From: Clostridia bacterium
GTDB lineage: Bacteria > Bacillota_A > Clostridia > Oscillospirales > CAG-272
NCBI GenBank assembly: GCA_017935805.1
Contig: JAGBGV010000070.1
Coordinates: 1-8,574, forward strand
Direction of reading: 5' to 3'
DNA length: 8,574 nucleotides
The notes under the pieces: model-generated
Seen by the model: only the letters and a program-made list of their open reading frames with translations
Told to the model about the DNA's origin: nothing
Database searches by the model: none
Program-made: the position numbers and the translations under genes
Shown: piece by piece, positions 1-6,076 of the stretch
Position numbering within the stretch: position 1 is the stretch's first letter
How the letters are laid out: every line of letters starts with the position of its first letter

Positions 1-4
1 AACA

Positions 5-544
5 ATGTCAAGAATTGGTAGAGCTCCGATCGCGGTTCCCGCAGGCGTTACCGTAACAGTAGGAGAAGAAAATCTTATTACAGTTAAGGGTCCCAAGGGC
101 ACACTTACCTACAAAGCAAACCCCAAAATGACAGTAGCCGTTGAAGGTGCAGTTGTAACTGTAACTCGTCCCAACGACGATGCAGAAAACCGCGCACTCC
201 ACGGTCTTACAAGAACCCTCATCAAAAACATGGTAATCGGTGTTTCCGCAGGCTACGAAAAGAAGCTTGAGATCGTTGGTGTAGGTTACAGAGTAGCTAA
301 GACAGGTAACAAGATTACCCTCAACCTTGGCCACTCCCACCCCATCTACTTCGAAGAGACCGATATGGTTAAGTTTGACGTTCCGGACGCTAACACAATC
401 ATCGTTAAGTCCTACGACAAGCAGGTATGCGGTCAGATCGCAGCAGAGATCCGTTCTAAGAGACCCCCGGAACCGTACCACGGCAAGGGTGTTAAATACA
501 GCGGTGAACACATTCGCCGTAAGGCCGGCAAGACCGGTAAATAA
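5..544 (+). CDS. rplF: 50S ribosomal protein L6
   Basis: Large-subunit protein that binds 23S rRNA near the sarcin-ricin loop and the factor-binding site. The 179-residue product has the usual length and two-domain build: MSRIGRAPI at the N-terminus, GVGYRV at residues 92-97 in the second domain, and the C-terminal signature region KRPPEPYHGKGVKY at 152-165. A histidine (H159) stands where many L6 proteins have lysine in PYKGKG. The ATG is four bases inside the window, so its ribosome site lies outside. The TAA stop at 542-544 is followed 18 bases later by rplR, as expected for co-transcribed spc-operon genes. Identification is by family knowledge and is secure. Confidence 0.98.
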   Translation: MSRIGRAPIAVPAGVTVTVGEENLITVKGPKGTLTYKANPKMTVAVEGAVVTVTRPNDDAENRALHGLTRTLIKNMVIGVSAGYEKKLEIVGVGYRVAKTGNKITLNLGHSHPIYFEETDMVKFDVPDANTIIVKSYDKQVCGQIAAEIRSKRPPEPYHGKGVKYSGEHIRRKAGKTGK

Positions 545-562
545 TGAAAGGAGACGTGAAAA

Positions 563-922
563 ATGGTTACAAAGAAGGATAAAAACGCTCAGCGTCTTAA
601 GAGACATGCTAGAGTTCGTAGCAAGATTTCCGGAACAACCGAACGTCCCCGTCTGGCTGTTTACCGTTCCAACGCTAACATCTACGCTCAGATCATCGAC
701 GATATCAAGGGCGTAACACTTTGCTCCGCTTCTTCCGTTGAGAAGGACTTCGAAGGCATCGGCTCCAACAAGGAAGCTGCTAAGAAGGTTGGCGCAAAGA
801 TCGCAGAAAAGGCACTCGCTGCAGGTATTACAGAAGTTGTATTCGACCGCGGCGGTTATATCTATCACGGACGTGTATCAGAGCTCGCAGCAGGCGCTAG
901 AGAAGCTGGTCTGAAGTTCTAA
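563..922 (+). CDS. rplR: 50S ribosomal protein L18
   Basis: Large-subunit protein that binds 5S rRNA and helps build the central protuberance. The product has 119 residues, a normal length. It shows the basic N-terminus, the [16 protein letters not shown] block near residues 28-43 and the conserved C-terminal block [16 protein letters not shown] followed by GAREAGLKF, ending in phenylalanine as L18 typically does. The start is set by an AAAGGAG ribosome site at about 547-553, ten bases before the ATG. It follows rplF closely. The next gene, rpsE, is separated by an unusually long 312-base gap, whereas L18 and S5 genes are normally almost adjacent. Confidence 0.98.
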   Translation: MVTKKDKNAQRLKRHARVRSKISGTTERPRLAVYRSNANIYAQIIDDIKGVTLCSASSVEKDFEGIGSNKEAAKKVGAKIAEKALAAGITEVVFDRGGYIYHGRVSELAAGAREAGLKF

Positions 923-941
923 GTACCCCAAAACGTTTGTA

Positions 942-1077
942 AAGGAAATGTCGCTTTCTTGTAAGAAAGCTCCGCAAAGAACTTACAACTGTTTCCGAGT
1001 TGGGACTGAAGTCCCGGATCGGAAACAGCAGAAAGTTTCTTGCCAGGCTTCTTTTCAAAGAAGCCGCGTTCCCCCTT
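942..1077. repeat. Large imperfect palindromic intergenic element
   Basis: The two halves of this stretch are inverted copies around an axis at 1008/1009. The core GGGACT (1002-1007) pairs with AGTCCC (1010-1015). CTGTTTCCGA (989-998) pairs perfectly with TCGGAAACAG (1019-1028). Counting outward to 944/1073 I find about 44 Watson-Crick and 8 G-U pairs in 64 positions. Each arm also folds on itself: GCTTTCTT/AAGAAAGC at 953-970 and GGCTTCTTT/AAAGAAGCC at 1046-1065. It could therefore form one long stem or a three-hairpin cloverleaf. No gene-like reading frame was identified. It looks like a MITE- or REP-like dispersed repeat inserted into the operon, but copy number cannot be seen from one window. 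Confidence 0.75.
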
Positions 1078-1234
1078 CGCGAGCGACTTGAGTATATTCA
1101 GAATTATCAACCACTCTCACGTCAGCGAGAAGGCTGGTTTGTACACTGTTTAATTATCTTATTAAACATCATAATCTGTCGAAAAAGGCGACAGTAGGTT
1201 GGGCAAAGCCTGATCTAAGAAAGGATTAACAATT
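1078..1234 (+). other. Structured untranslated spacer upstream of rpsE
   Basis: There is no recognisable gene here. Three hairpins follow each other: AACCA/TGGTT with TCTC/GAGA inside (1109-1139), GTTTAAT/ATTAAAC with a six-base loop (1148-1167), and CTGTCG/CGACAG with an A-rich loop (1176-1194). After a further 25 bases comes a GAAAGGA ribosome site (1219-1225) and the rpsE ATG. None of the hairpins is followed directly by a run of T, so I do not call a terminator. No convincing promoter is visible. It may be the displaced native leader of rpsE or the tail of the inserted element. Confidence 0.45.
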
Positions 1235-1738
1235 ATGGCAAAGAGATTCAATCCTGATGGGCTCGAACTCAAAGAAAAGCTCGTCGTAGTGAACCGTGTA
1301 TCCAAAACCGTTAAAGGTGGTCGTGTAGCACGTTTCGCAGCTCTTATGATTGTTGGTGACGAAAACGGTCACGTTGGCTACGGTCTCGGCAAGGCTGCTG
1401 AAGTTTCCGAAGCAACAAGAAAGGCAATCGAAGACGCAAAGAAGAACATGATCGAAGTATCCCTTAAGGGTGACACAATCCCCCACGAGATTCTCGGTGA
1501 ATTTGGCGCAGGTAAGGTACTCCTTAAGCCCGCTGCAAAAGGTACCGGTATCATCGCTGGTAAGACAGTTCGTGCAGTTGTAGAACTTGCAGGTATTAAG
1601 AATATTCGTTCCAAGTGCCTCCGTTCCAACAACCCCACAAACGTTGTTAAGGCTACATTCGAAGCACTTAAGGCTCTCCGCACCGCAGAAGAAGTTGCAA
1701 AGATTCGCGGCATCAGCGTAGAGCAGGTAAACGACTGA
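1235..1738 (+). CDS. rpsE: 30S ribosomal protein S5
   Basis: Small-subunit protein next to S4 and S8, involved in decoding accuracy and mRNA unwinding at the entry channel. The 167-residue product has a normal length. The double-stranded-RNA-binding-like N-terminal domain carries the S5 signature [14 protein letters not shown] (28-41) followed by [10 protein letters not shown] (45-54). The C-terminal domain has [22 protein letters not shown] (103-124) and SNNPTNVV (131-138). LRSNN appears where many bacteria have LGSN. The ATG is preceded by GAAAGGA at 1219-1225. Its TGA stop overlaps the rpmD ribosome site. The long structured gap upstream means translational coupling to rplR is unlikely. 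Confidence 0.98.
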   Translation: MAKRFNPDGLELKEKLVVVNRVSKTVKGGRVARFAALMIVGDENGHVGYGLGKAAEVSEATRKAIEDAKKNMIEVSLKGDTIPHEILGEFGAGKVLLKPAAKGTGIIAGKTVRAVVELAGIKNIRSKCLRSNNPTNVVKATFEALKALRTAEEVAKIRGISVEQVND

Positions 1739-1743
1739 GGAGG
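1738..1743 (+). promoter_or_regulatory. Ribosome binding site of rpmD
   Basis: AGGAGG begins on the last base of the rpsE stop codon and lies eight bases before the ATG at 1752. The second in-frame ATG at 1758 would be 14 bases away, so the first ATG is preferred. Confidence 0.85.
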
Positions 1744-1751
1744 TATGAGAA

Positions 1752-1931
1752 ATGGAAATGATTAAGGTAACACTTACAAAGAGTCTCATAGCTGCTAAGC
1801 CGAATCAGAAGGCAACCGCTGCATCTCTTGGTCTCAAGAAGATCGGCGACTCCATCGTTCACGAGGCTGGCCCGGTGATCGACGGTAAAGTCAAGGTTCT
1901 CGCACACCTTGTATCCGTGGAGAAGGCGTAA
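1752..1931 (+). CDS. rpmD: 50S ribosomal protein L30
   Basis: Small large-subunit protein, 59 residues, the usual size for bacterial L30. It begins MEMIKVTLTKSLI and continues with the family core ASLGLKKIGDSIVHE (25-39), ending with HLVSV near 52-56. The match is to the single-domain bacterial L30 fold, a beta-alpha-beta ferredoxin-like unit. The gene sits between rpsE and rplO, its fixed place in the spc operon. The start at 1752 is chosen from ribosome-site spacing; a start at 1758 would remove two residues. The stop is TAA at 1929-1931, followed by 51 non-coding bases before rplO. Confidence 0.96.
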   Translation: MEMIKVTLTKSLIAAKPNQKATAASLGLKKIGDSIVHEAGPVIDGKVKVLAHLVSVEKA

Positions 1932-1982
1932 GGCCCTCCGAACTTAGAATAAAATTTACATTTCTTAAAAGGAGGATTAACC

Positions 1983-2423
1983 ATGAAGCTCCATGAACTT
2001 TCACCGGCACCCGGTTCAGTTAAAGAAGCATTCCGTAAGGGCAGAGGTGCAGGCTCCGGAAACGGCAAGACTGCAGGTAAAGGCCACAAGGGTCAGAATG
2101 CACGCTCAGGCGGCGGCGTTCGTCCCGGATTTGAAGGCGGCCAGCTCCCCCTCTACAGAAAGCTTCCGAAGAGAGGATTTAAGAACAGATTCGCTACTGA
2201 GTACGCAATCGTAAACGTAGCAGCTCTCAACGTTTTTGAAGACGGTGAGACAGTAACTCTCGACAAACTTATGGCTGCGGGCATCATTCGCAAGCCCCTC
2301 GACGGTCTGAAAATACTTGGCAACGGCGAAATCACTAAAAAATTAACCGTTGAAGCAGCAGTCTTCTCCGCAACAGCGAAAGAGAAGATCGAAGCAGCCG
2401 GTGGAAAGACCGAGGTGAAGTAA
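1983..2423 (+). CDS. rplO: 50S ribosomal protein L15
   Basis: Large-subunit assembly protein. The 146-residue product has the hallmark glycine- and lysine-rich N-terminal extension (about residues 19-54, containing [19 protein letters not shown] and [12 protein letters not shown]), which threads into 23S rRNA. A globular C-terminal domain follows, with [11 protein letters not shown] at 56-66 and a conserved closing alpha/beta segment. A very strong AAAAGGAGG ribosome site (1967-1975) precedes the ATG. The stop TAA (2421-2423) is one base from the GTG start of secY, and the secY ribosome site lies inside the last codons of this gene. The rplO-secY pair is therefore probably translationally coupled. 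Confidence 0.98.
   Translation: MKLHELSPAPGSVKEAFRKGRGAGSGNGKTAGKGHKGQNARSGGGVRPGFEGGQLPLYRKLPKRGFKNRFATEYAIVNVAALNVFEDGETVTLDKLMAAGIIRKPLDGLKILGNGEITKKLTVEAAVFSATAKEKIEAAGGKTEVK
2412..2418 (+). promoter_or_regulatory. Ribosome binding site of secY inside rplO
   Basis: GAGGTGA overlaps the penultimate codons of rplO and stands about seven bases before the secY GTG. An in-frame TGA at 2416-2418 just upstream of GTG rules out any earlier secY start. Confidence 0.8.
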
Positions 2424-2424
2424 A

Positions 2425-3747
2425 GTGTTTGAGTCTATTAAAAACGCATGGAAAATTGCGGATCTCAAGAAAAAGCTTTTATTCACATTAATGATTATTG
2501 TACTGTACCGTCTCGGCGCAGTACTTCCCGTACCTTATGTAAATCAGGCAATGCTTGAAGGATCCCTTCTCGCTACAGGCGGCGGATTCTTCGAATATCT
2601 CAACCTGTTCTCCGGTTCCGCATTCGCTAACGCTACACTGTTTGCACTCGGCGTACAGCCCGCAATCACAGCGTCCATCGTAATGCAGCTCCTTACAATC
2701 GCTATTCCCGCACTTGAGAGACTCTCAAAGGAAGGCGATGCAGGCAGAGAAAAGATCAACAAGATCACAAGATATGTAACTGTAGGCCTCGGACTTCTGA
2801 CCGCTATCGGTTATTACACAATCCTGAAGAACTACAACCTCCTCATTAACGACAGTATCTTCGCTGCAATCGTTATTATCATAACATTCTGCGCAGGCTC
2901 ATCTCTCGTAATGTGGCTTGGCGAAAAGATCGATGCAAACGGTATCGGCAACGGTATCTCCATGATCCTTTTCGCAAACATCATCTCCCGTCTCCCCGCA
3001 TCTATCGGTAACTTCATCGATATGTGCAAGGGTAACCTCACAGGTTCAGACGGACACATCACCAAGGTTTCTCCTTGGATCGGCATCCTGATTACAGTTC
3101 TCACAGCTATTATGGCTGTTGCAATGATCCTCTTCATCGTGTGGATGACACACAGTGAAAGAAGAATCCCGATCCAGTACGCAAAGAAGGTAGTTGGCAG
3201 AAAGATGTACGGCGGCCAGTCCTCTAACCTTCCTATCAAGGTTAACATGGTTGGCGTTATGCCTATCATCTTCGCATCTTCCATCGTGTCTATTTTCCCC
3301 ACGATCAAGATGTTCGCAAATCCTGCAGAAGGCACATTCTGGCACACATTCCTCAGCCTCTTTGACACGGATTCCATCGTGTACGCTATCCTCACATTCG
3401 TACTGATCATCGCGTTCGCATATTTCTACACAAGCATTTCCTTCAACCCCGTAGAAATTTCGAACAACCTCAAGGCAAACGGCGGTTCCGTTCCGGGTAT
3501 TCGTCCCGGCCGTCCTACTGCTGAGTATATTCAGAAGATCCTTTCCCGCATTACATTCCTTGGCGCGCTGCTCCTCAGCGTTGTTGCTGTACTGCCTCTG
3601 ATCATCAACATCATCGCAGGCGGCACAATCAGCGGTCTCGCATTCGGCGGTTCCTCAGTAATCATCGTTGTCGGTGTAATTCTTGAGACCATCCGTGAGA
3701 TCGAAGCTCAGATGACAATGCGTAACTACAAGGGCTTCCTTGGATAA
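2425..3747 (+). CDS. secY: Preprotein translocase channel subunit SecY
   Basis: Forms the membrane pore that, with SecE, SecG and the SecA motor, exports or inserts proteins. At 440 residues it matches the family length. Roughly ten hydrophobic segments are visible. TM1 is near 18-38, followed by the plug region (FFEYLNLFSGSAF). TM2 begins at the LGVQPAITASIVMQLL signature. The second signature, GIGNGISMILFANI, lies near 173-186. The cytoplasmic SecA/ribosome-contacting loops include ERRIPIQYAKKVVG near 245 and GIRPGRPTAEYI near 357. The start is GTG: an in-frame stop lies directly upstream and the next ATG falls inside TM1. It follows rplO by one base. A structured 86-base gap separates it from adk. 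Confidence 0.98.
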   Translation: MFESIKNAWKIADLKKKLLFTLMIIVLYRLGAVLPVPYVNQAMLEGSLLATGGGFFEYLNLFSGSAFANATLFALGVQPAITASIVMQLLTIAIPALERLSKEGDAGREKINKITRYVTVGLGLLTAIGYYTILKNYNLLINDSIFAAIVIIITFCAGSSLVMWLGEKIDANGIGNGISMILFANIISRLPASIGNFIDMCKGNLTGSDGHITKVSPWIGILITVLTAIMAVAMILFIVWMTHSERRIPIQYAKKVVGRKMYGGQSSNLPIKVNMVGVMPIIFASSIVSIFPTIKMFANPAEGTFWHTFLSLFDTDSIVYAILTFVLIIAFAYFYTSISFNPVEISNNLKANGGSVPGIRPGRPTAEYIQKILSRITFLGALLLSVVAVLPLIINIIAGGTISGLAFGGSSVIIVVGVILETIREIEAQMTMRNYKGFLG

Positions 3748-3763
3748 GATGAACGACTTTCAA

Positions 3764-3792
3764 CCGGGGTGGGTACAAGCTACCTGCCTCGG
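3764..3792 (+). promoter_or_regulatory. 12-pair RNA hairpin in the secY-adk gap
   Basis: CCGGGGTGGGTA (3764-3775) pairs with TACCTGCCTCGG (3781-3792) around a five-base CAAGC loop. Nine pairs are Watson-Crick and three are G-U. The G-U pairs would become A-C mismatches in the opposite strand's RNA, so the structure fits an RNA made in the sense direction. No T run follows at once (GCGAAGGTTTT comes next), so it is not a classic terminator. It may attenuate transcription, mark processing or protect mRNA between secY and adk. Confidence 0.5.
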
Positions 3793-3834
3793 GCGAAGGT
3801 TTTAACCACTCAATAACAGAAAACGGAGAAAAAC

Positions 3835-4476
3835 ATGGCAAGAAAAATCAACCTTATCCTTCTCGGAGCACCCGGCGCAGGCAAGGGTACACAGGCAGAG
3901 CTTATCGCTGAAAAGTACTCCATTCCCGCAATTTCCACAGGTGCTATAATCCGCGAAGAGATCGCTTCCGGCAGTGAACTTGGTCAGACAGTTAAGTCCT
4001 ACACCAACCGCGGCGAGCTCGTTCCCGATTCCGTTGTAATTGATATTATAAAGGCGCGTCTCGCAAAGGACGACTGCAAGAACGGTTTCATTCTGGACGG
4101 CTTCCCCAGAACTGTTCCTCAGGCGGCAGCGCTTGATGAAATGGGTGTTGAGATCACAGACGTTATCTCCATCGAAGTATCCGACGAGGATATCATGACA
4201 CGTATGAGCGGCAGAAGAGTTTGCAAGGCGTGCGGTGCAACATTCCACACAAAATTCAAGCCCTCACCGAACGGCGAGAACTGCAAGTGCGGTGCTCCCC
4301 TTACCATCCGTGCTGACGATGATCCCGAAGTTGTTAAGAGCAGACTGGTTATCTACCACGAACAGACAGAGCCTCTCAAGGACTTCTACCGCGAGAAGGG
4401 ACTGCTCAAGATCGTGTACGGTCAGGAAAAGCTCGAGGATACAACAGCACTCACATTCGGCGCTCTCGAAGGCTGA
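3835..4476 (+). CDS. adk: Adenylate kinase
   Basis: Cytoplasmic enzyme that interconverts ATP plus AMP and two ADP. The 213-residue product is the long (lid-containing) form. The Walker A loop GAPGAGKGT is at 11-19, the AMP-site motif at ISTGAIIRE (33-41), DGFPRT at 88-93 and GRR at 126-128. The lid holds a four-cysteine zinc site: C130, C133, C150 and C152. The family pattern is CxxC-x16-CxxC, but here the last knuckle is CxC, one residue short. STGA also replaces the usual STGD. A GGAG ribosome site (3825-3828) precedes the ATG by six bases. Its place between secY and map is standard in Bacillota. Confidence 0.97.
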   Translation: MARKINLILLGAPGAGKGTQAELIAEKYSIPAISTGAIIREEIASGSELGQTVKSYTNRGELVPDSVVIDIIKARLAKDDCKNGFILDGFPRTVPQAAALDEMGVEITDVISIEVSDEDIMTRMSGRRVCKACGATFHTKFKPSPNGENCKCGAPLTIRADDDPEVVKSRLVIYHEQTEPLKDFYREKGLLKIVYGQEKLEDTTALTFGALEG

Positions 4477-4490
4477 AATTAGCTATACCA

Positions 4491-4496
4491 AAGGGG
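4491..4496 (+). promoter_or_regulatory. Ribosome binding site of map
   Basis: AAGGGG lies seven bases before the ATG at 4504. An in-frame TTG at 4498 would be only one base away, too close for initiation, so ATG 4504 is the start. Confidence 0.75.
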
Positions 4497-4503
4497 TTTG
4501 ACT

Positions 4504-5256
4504 ATGATAGTTATTAAAACTCCGGAACAAATAAAGCTTATGCGGATCGCAGGTCGCATCACCGGTGAGGCTCTTGCTCTTGGCGGAGAAATGGTGCGCG
4601 AGGGCGTTTCCACTAAGCAGATAGATGAACGGATTCGTCACCACATTGAAAAGTGCGGTGCAAGACCCTCCTTCCTGGGTTACGGCGGATTTCCCGCTTC
4701 CGCTTGCATTTCGGTAAATGACCAGGTCATGCACGGAATTCCAAGCGCAAAGGTGATCCTCAAAGAGGGGGATATCGTAAAGATCGACGTCGGCGCGTTC
4801 ATCGGCGGCTATCATGGCGACAGCGCAAACACATTCGCAGTCGGTAAGATTTCGGATACTGCACAAAAGCTCATTGATGTGACTAAACACAGCTTCGAGC
4901 TTGGGGTTGCGGCAATCACCGAAAACGGTCGACTGGGTGACATTGGCGCAGCGATCGACGGATATGTAGTCGCAAACGGTTTCTCAACAGTTAAGAAGTA
5001 TGTCGGACACGGCGTCGGCAGAGAGCTTCACGAGGATCCCAACGTTCCCAACTTCGGAACAGCGGGTAGGGGCGCAAGACTGTGCCGCGGAATGGTGATA
5101 GCGGTCGAGCCGATGGTAAATGTGGGTTCTCCCGAGGTTAAGGAGCTTTCCGACGGATGGACAGTGAAAACTCGCGATGGCAGCCTGTCTGCTCATTACG
5201 AACACACTGTGGCTATCACGGAAAACGGACCTGAACTTCTGACAAAGATAAACTGA
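4504..5256 (+). CDS. map: Methionine aminopeptidase, type I
   Basis: Metal-dependent enzyme that removes the initiator methionine from new proteins after deformylation. The product has 250 residues from the ATG. All five metal ligands of the family are present: D95 (in KIDVGAFIGGYHGD), D106, H169 (in GHGVGRELHEDP), E202 (in AVEPM) and E233 (in SAHYEHTVAIT). The substrate-side histidine H77 in HGIP is also present. There is no N-terminal zinc-finger or SH3-binding extension, so this is the short type Ia form. Codons such as CGG, TCG and GGG occur more often than in the neighbouring ribosomal genes, fitting lower expression. The TGA stop shares one base with the next ATG, giving translational coupling. 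Confidence 0.97.
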   Translation: MIVIKTPEQIKLMRIAGRITGEALALGGEMVREGVSTKQIDERIRHHIEKCGARPSFLGYGGFPASACISVNDQVMHGIPSAKVILKEGDIVKIDVGAFIGGYHGDSANTFAVGKISDTAQKLIDVTKHSFELGVAAITENGRLGDIGAAIDGYVVANGFSTVKKYVGHGVGRELHEDPNVPNFGTAGRGARLCRGMVIAVEPMVNVGSPEVKELSDGWTVKTRDGSLSAHYEHTVAITENGPELLTKIN

Positions 5257-5588
5257 TGAAAATGAAAACCGAGAAAAATTCTTCTCCCTGCTCCTTTGCC
5301 GTGGGACAGATCGTGCGCTCAAAGTGCGGTCGGGACAGAAAAAGAGTCTTCATGGTGGTCGATATCGACTGTGACGACAAGTATGCCCCGGTTGTGATCG
5401 CTAACGGAACACTCAGAAAGCTTGAGGACCGTAAGCATAAGAATCCGGCACATCTTGAGCCTGTTGCGACCATCGGCAAAAGCGATATACGGGAGTATGA
5501 AAATGACCCGACGAATAGTAAAATCGCTGAAATTTGCGACAGATACGATATTCAGCATAAAAAAATAATAAATTCACTTGACAAATAA
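5256..5588 (+). CDS. KOW-domain RNA-binding protein, L14e-like
   Basis: A 110-residue protein. The segment VGQIVRSKCGRDRKRVFMVV (16-35) reads as a KOW-type beta-barrel, followed by VVIANGTLRKLEDRKHKNPAHL (46-67), the pattern of bacterial proteins related to archaeal and eukaryotic ribosomal protein L14e. Proteins of this type, such as B. subtilis YbzG, sit between map and infA in many Bacillota, and their role is poorly known. RNA or ribosome binding is inferred from the fold and the context. The C-terminal 43 residues are polar, charged and not recognised. The ATG overlaps the map stop (TGATG) with no clear ribosome site of its own. A second in-frame ATG at 5262 is an alternative. Its last codons overlap the -35 box of a downstream promoter. 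Confidence 0.85.
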   Translation: MKMKTEKNSSPCSFAVGQIVRSKCGRDRKRVFMVVDIDCDDKYAPVVIANGTLRKLEDRKHKNPAHLEPVATIGKSDIREYENDPTNSKIAEICDRYDIQHKKIINSLDK

Positions 5589-5607
5589 ACGATTCTTGAA
5601 TTATAAT
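5578..5607 (+). promoter_or_regulatory. Consensus sigma-A promoter upstream of infA
   Basis: A perfect TTGACA (5578-5583) and a perfect TATAAT (5602-5607) are separated by 18 bases. The -35 box overlaps the end of the KOW gene. The expected start is near 5613-5615, giving an infA leader of about 50 bases that opens with a small GGTG/CACC hairpin (5613-5626). It would drive infA, rpmJ, rpsM, rpsK, rpsD and probably rpoA independently of the upstream genes. Confidence 0.85.
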
Positions 5608-5647
5608 AGTATGGTGTGCATTCACCGAAATATATTATAATACGATC

Positions 5648-5655
5648 AGGGAGGA
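5648..5655 (+). promoter_or_regulatory. Ribosome binding site of infA
   Basis: AGGGAGGA is a near-perfect match to the 16S rRNA tail. Its GGAGG core (5650-5654) ends eight bases before the TTG at 5663, which fixes that rare start. No in-frame ATG or GTG lies nearby. Confidence 0.85.
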
Positions 5656-5662
5656 AATTGAT

Positions 5663-5884
5663 TTGCCAAAAGACGATGTAATTGAATTTGAAGGTGTAGT
5701 TGTAGAAGCACTTCCAAACGCTACATTCAAGGTTAAATTGCCGAATGATATGATCGTGACAGCGCATATTTCGGGCAAGCTGCGGATGAACTATATCAAA
5801 ATCTTACCCGGTGACAAGGTTACCGTTGAAGTTTCGATATACGATCCTTCCAAAGGCAGAATAACTTGGCGCACAAAGAACTGA
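5663..5884 (+). CDS. infA: Translation initiation factor IF-1
   Basis: Small OB-fold protein that occupies the ribosomal A site during initiation and helps IF2 and IF3. The 73-residue product is close to the canonical 72. It begins with (M)[19 protein letters not shown] and carries the core [35 protein letters not shown], ending with [10 protein letters not shown] as the family does. The start codon is TTG, supported by a strong ribosome site at the right distance and by the expected N-terminus (others read MAKDDVIE). It lies about 50 bases downstream of a consensus promoter. The weak start codon combined with a strong promoter suggests translation-level damping, which is inference. Confidence 0.96.
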   Translation: MPKDDVIEFEGVVVEALPNATFKVKLPNDMIVTAHISGKLRMNYIKILPGDKVTVEVSIYDPSKGRITWRTKN

Positions 5885-5938
5885 GCTTGTGCAGCCGTAA
5901 AGTAGACTCAGTATAAAAGAGAAAGGTGGTAAAATACT

Positions 5939-6052
5939 GTGAAAGTAAAGCCTTCCGTAAAAAAGATCTGCGAAAAGTGCAAGGTTATTAAGCGCCATGG
6001 CCACATTATGGTCATCTGCGAAAACCCCAAGCACAAGCAGAGACAGGGATAA
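5939..6052 (+). CDS. rpmJ: 50S ribosomal protein L36
   Basis: The smallest large-subunit protein, 37 residues, the standard length. It reads [21 protein letters not shown] and ends with [10 protein letters not shown]. The zinc ligands C11, C14, C27 and H32 are all present, so this is the zinc-binding (C+) form. The start is GTG. An in-frame TAA at 5930-5932 excludes anything earlier, and AAAGGTGG (5922-5929) lies nine bases upstream. It sits between infA and rpsM, as in most Bacillota. Only 24 bases separate it from rpsM. Confidence 0.96.
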   Translation: MKVKPSVKKICEKCKVIKRHGHIMVICENPKHKQRQG

Positions 6053-6076
6053 TTTTAAGAGAGGTGGAAATAGCAA

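Noticed and set aside
8..868. A 286-codon open frame on the - strand across rplF and rplR
   Set aside because: It is an antisense shadow. The real genes avoid TTA, CTA and TCA codons, which would be stops on the other strand. Its product is cysteine-rich, resembles no family I know and has no ribosome site.
942..1077. The palindrome as an intrinsic terminator
   Set aside because: No T run follows the stem, and essential genes continue downstream without a convincing new promoter.
1147..1175. Promoter before rpsE (CATAAT at 1170-1175)
   Set aside because: The matching -35 position (TGTTTA) is far from consensus at any allowed spacing.
1000..1197. Short open frames on both strands over the palindrome (1000-1197 +, 919-1110 -)
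   Set aside because: The similar peptides arise from the inverted symmetry of the DNA. There are no ribosome sites and no family resemblance.
1226..1789. A 187-codon - strand frame over rpsE, and a similar 189-codon frame at 7778-8347 over rpoA
   Set aside because: Same antisense effect; both lie on well-identified genes and have unnatural composition.
4498..4503. TTG as an earlier start for map
   Set aside because: It is only one base from the ribosome site; the ATG at 4504 has proper spacing.
5636..5641. Second TATAAT before infA
   Set aside because: No acceptable -35 box at 16-18 bases upstream; it lies in an AT-rich leader.
5887..5917. Promoter before rpmJ (TTGTGC and TATAAA)
   Set aside because: Spacing of 19 bases and a poor -35 box; the strong promoter at 5578-5607 explains transcription.
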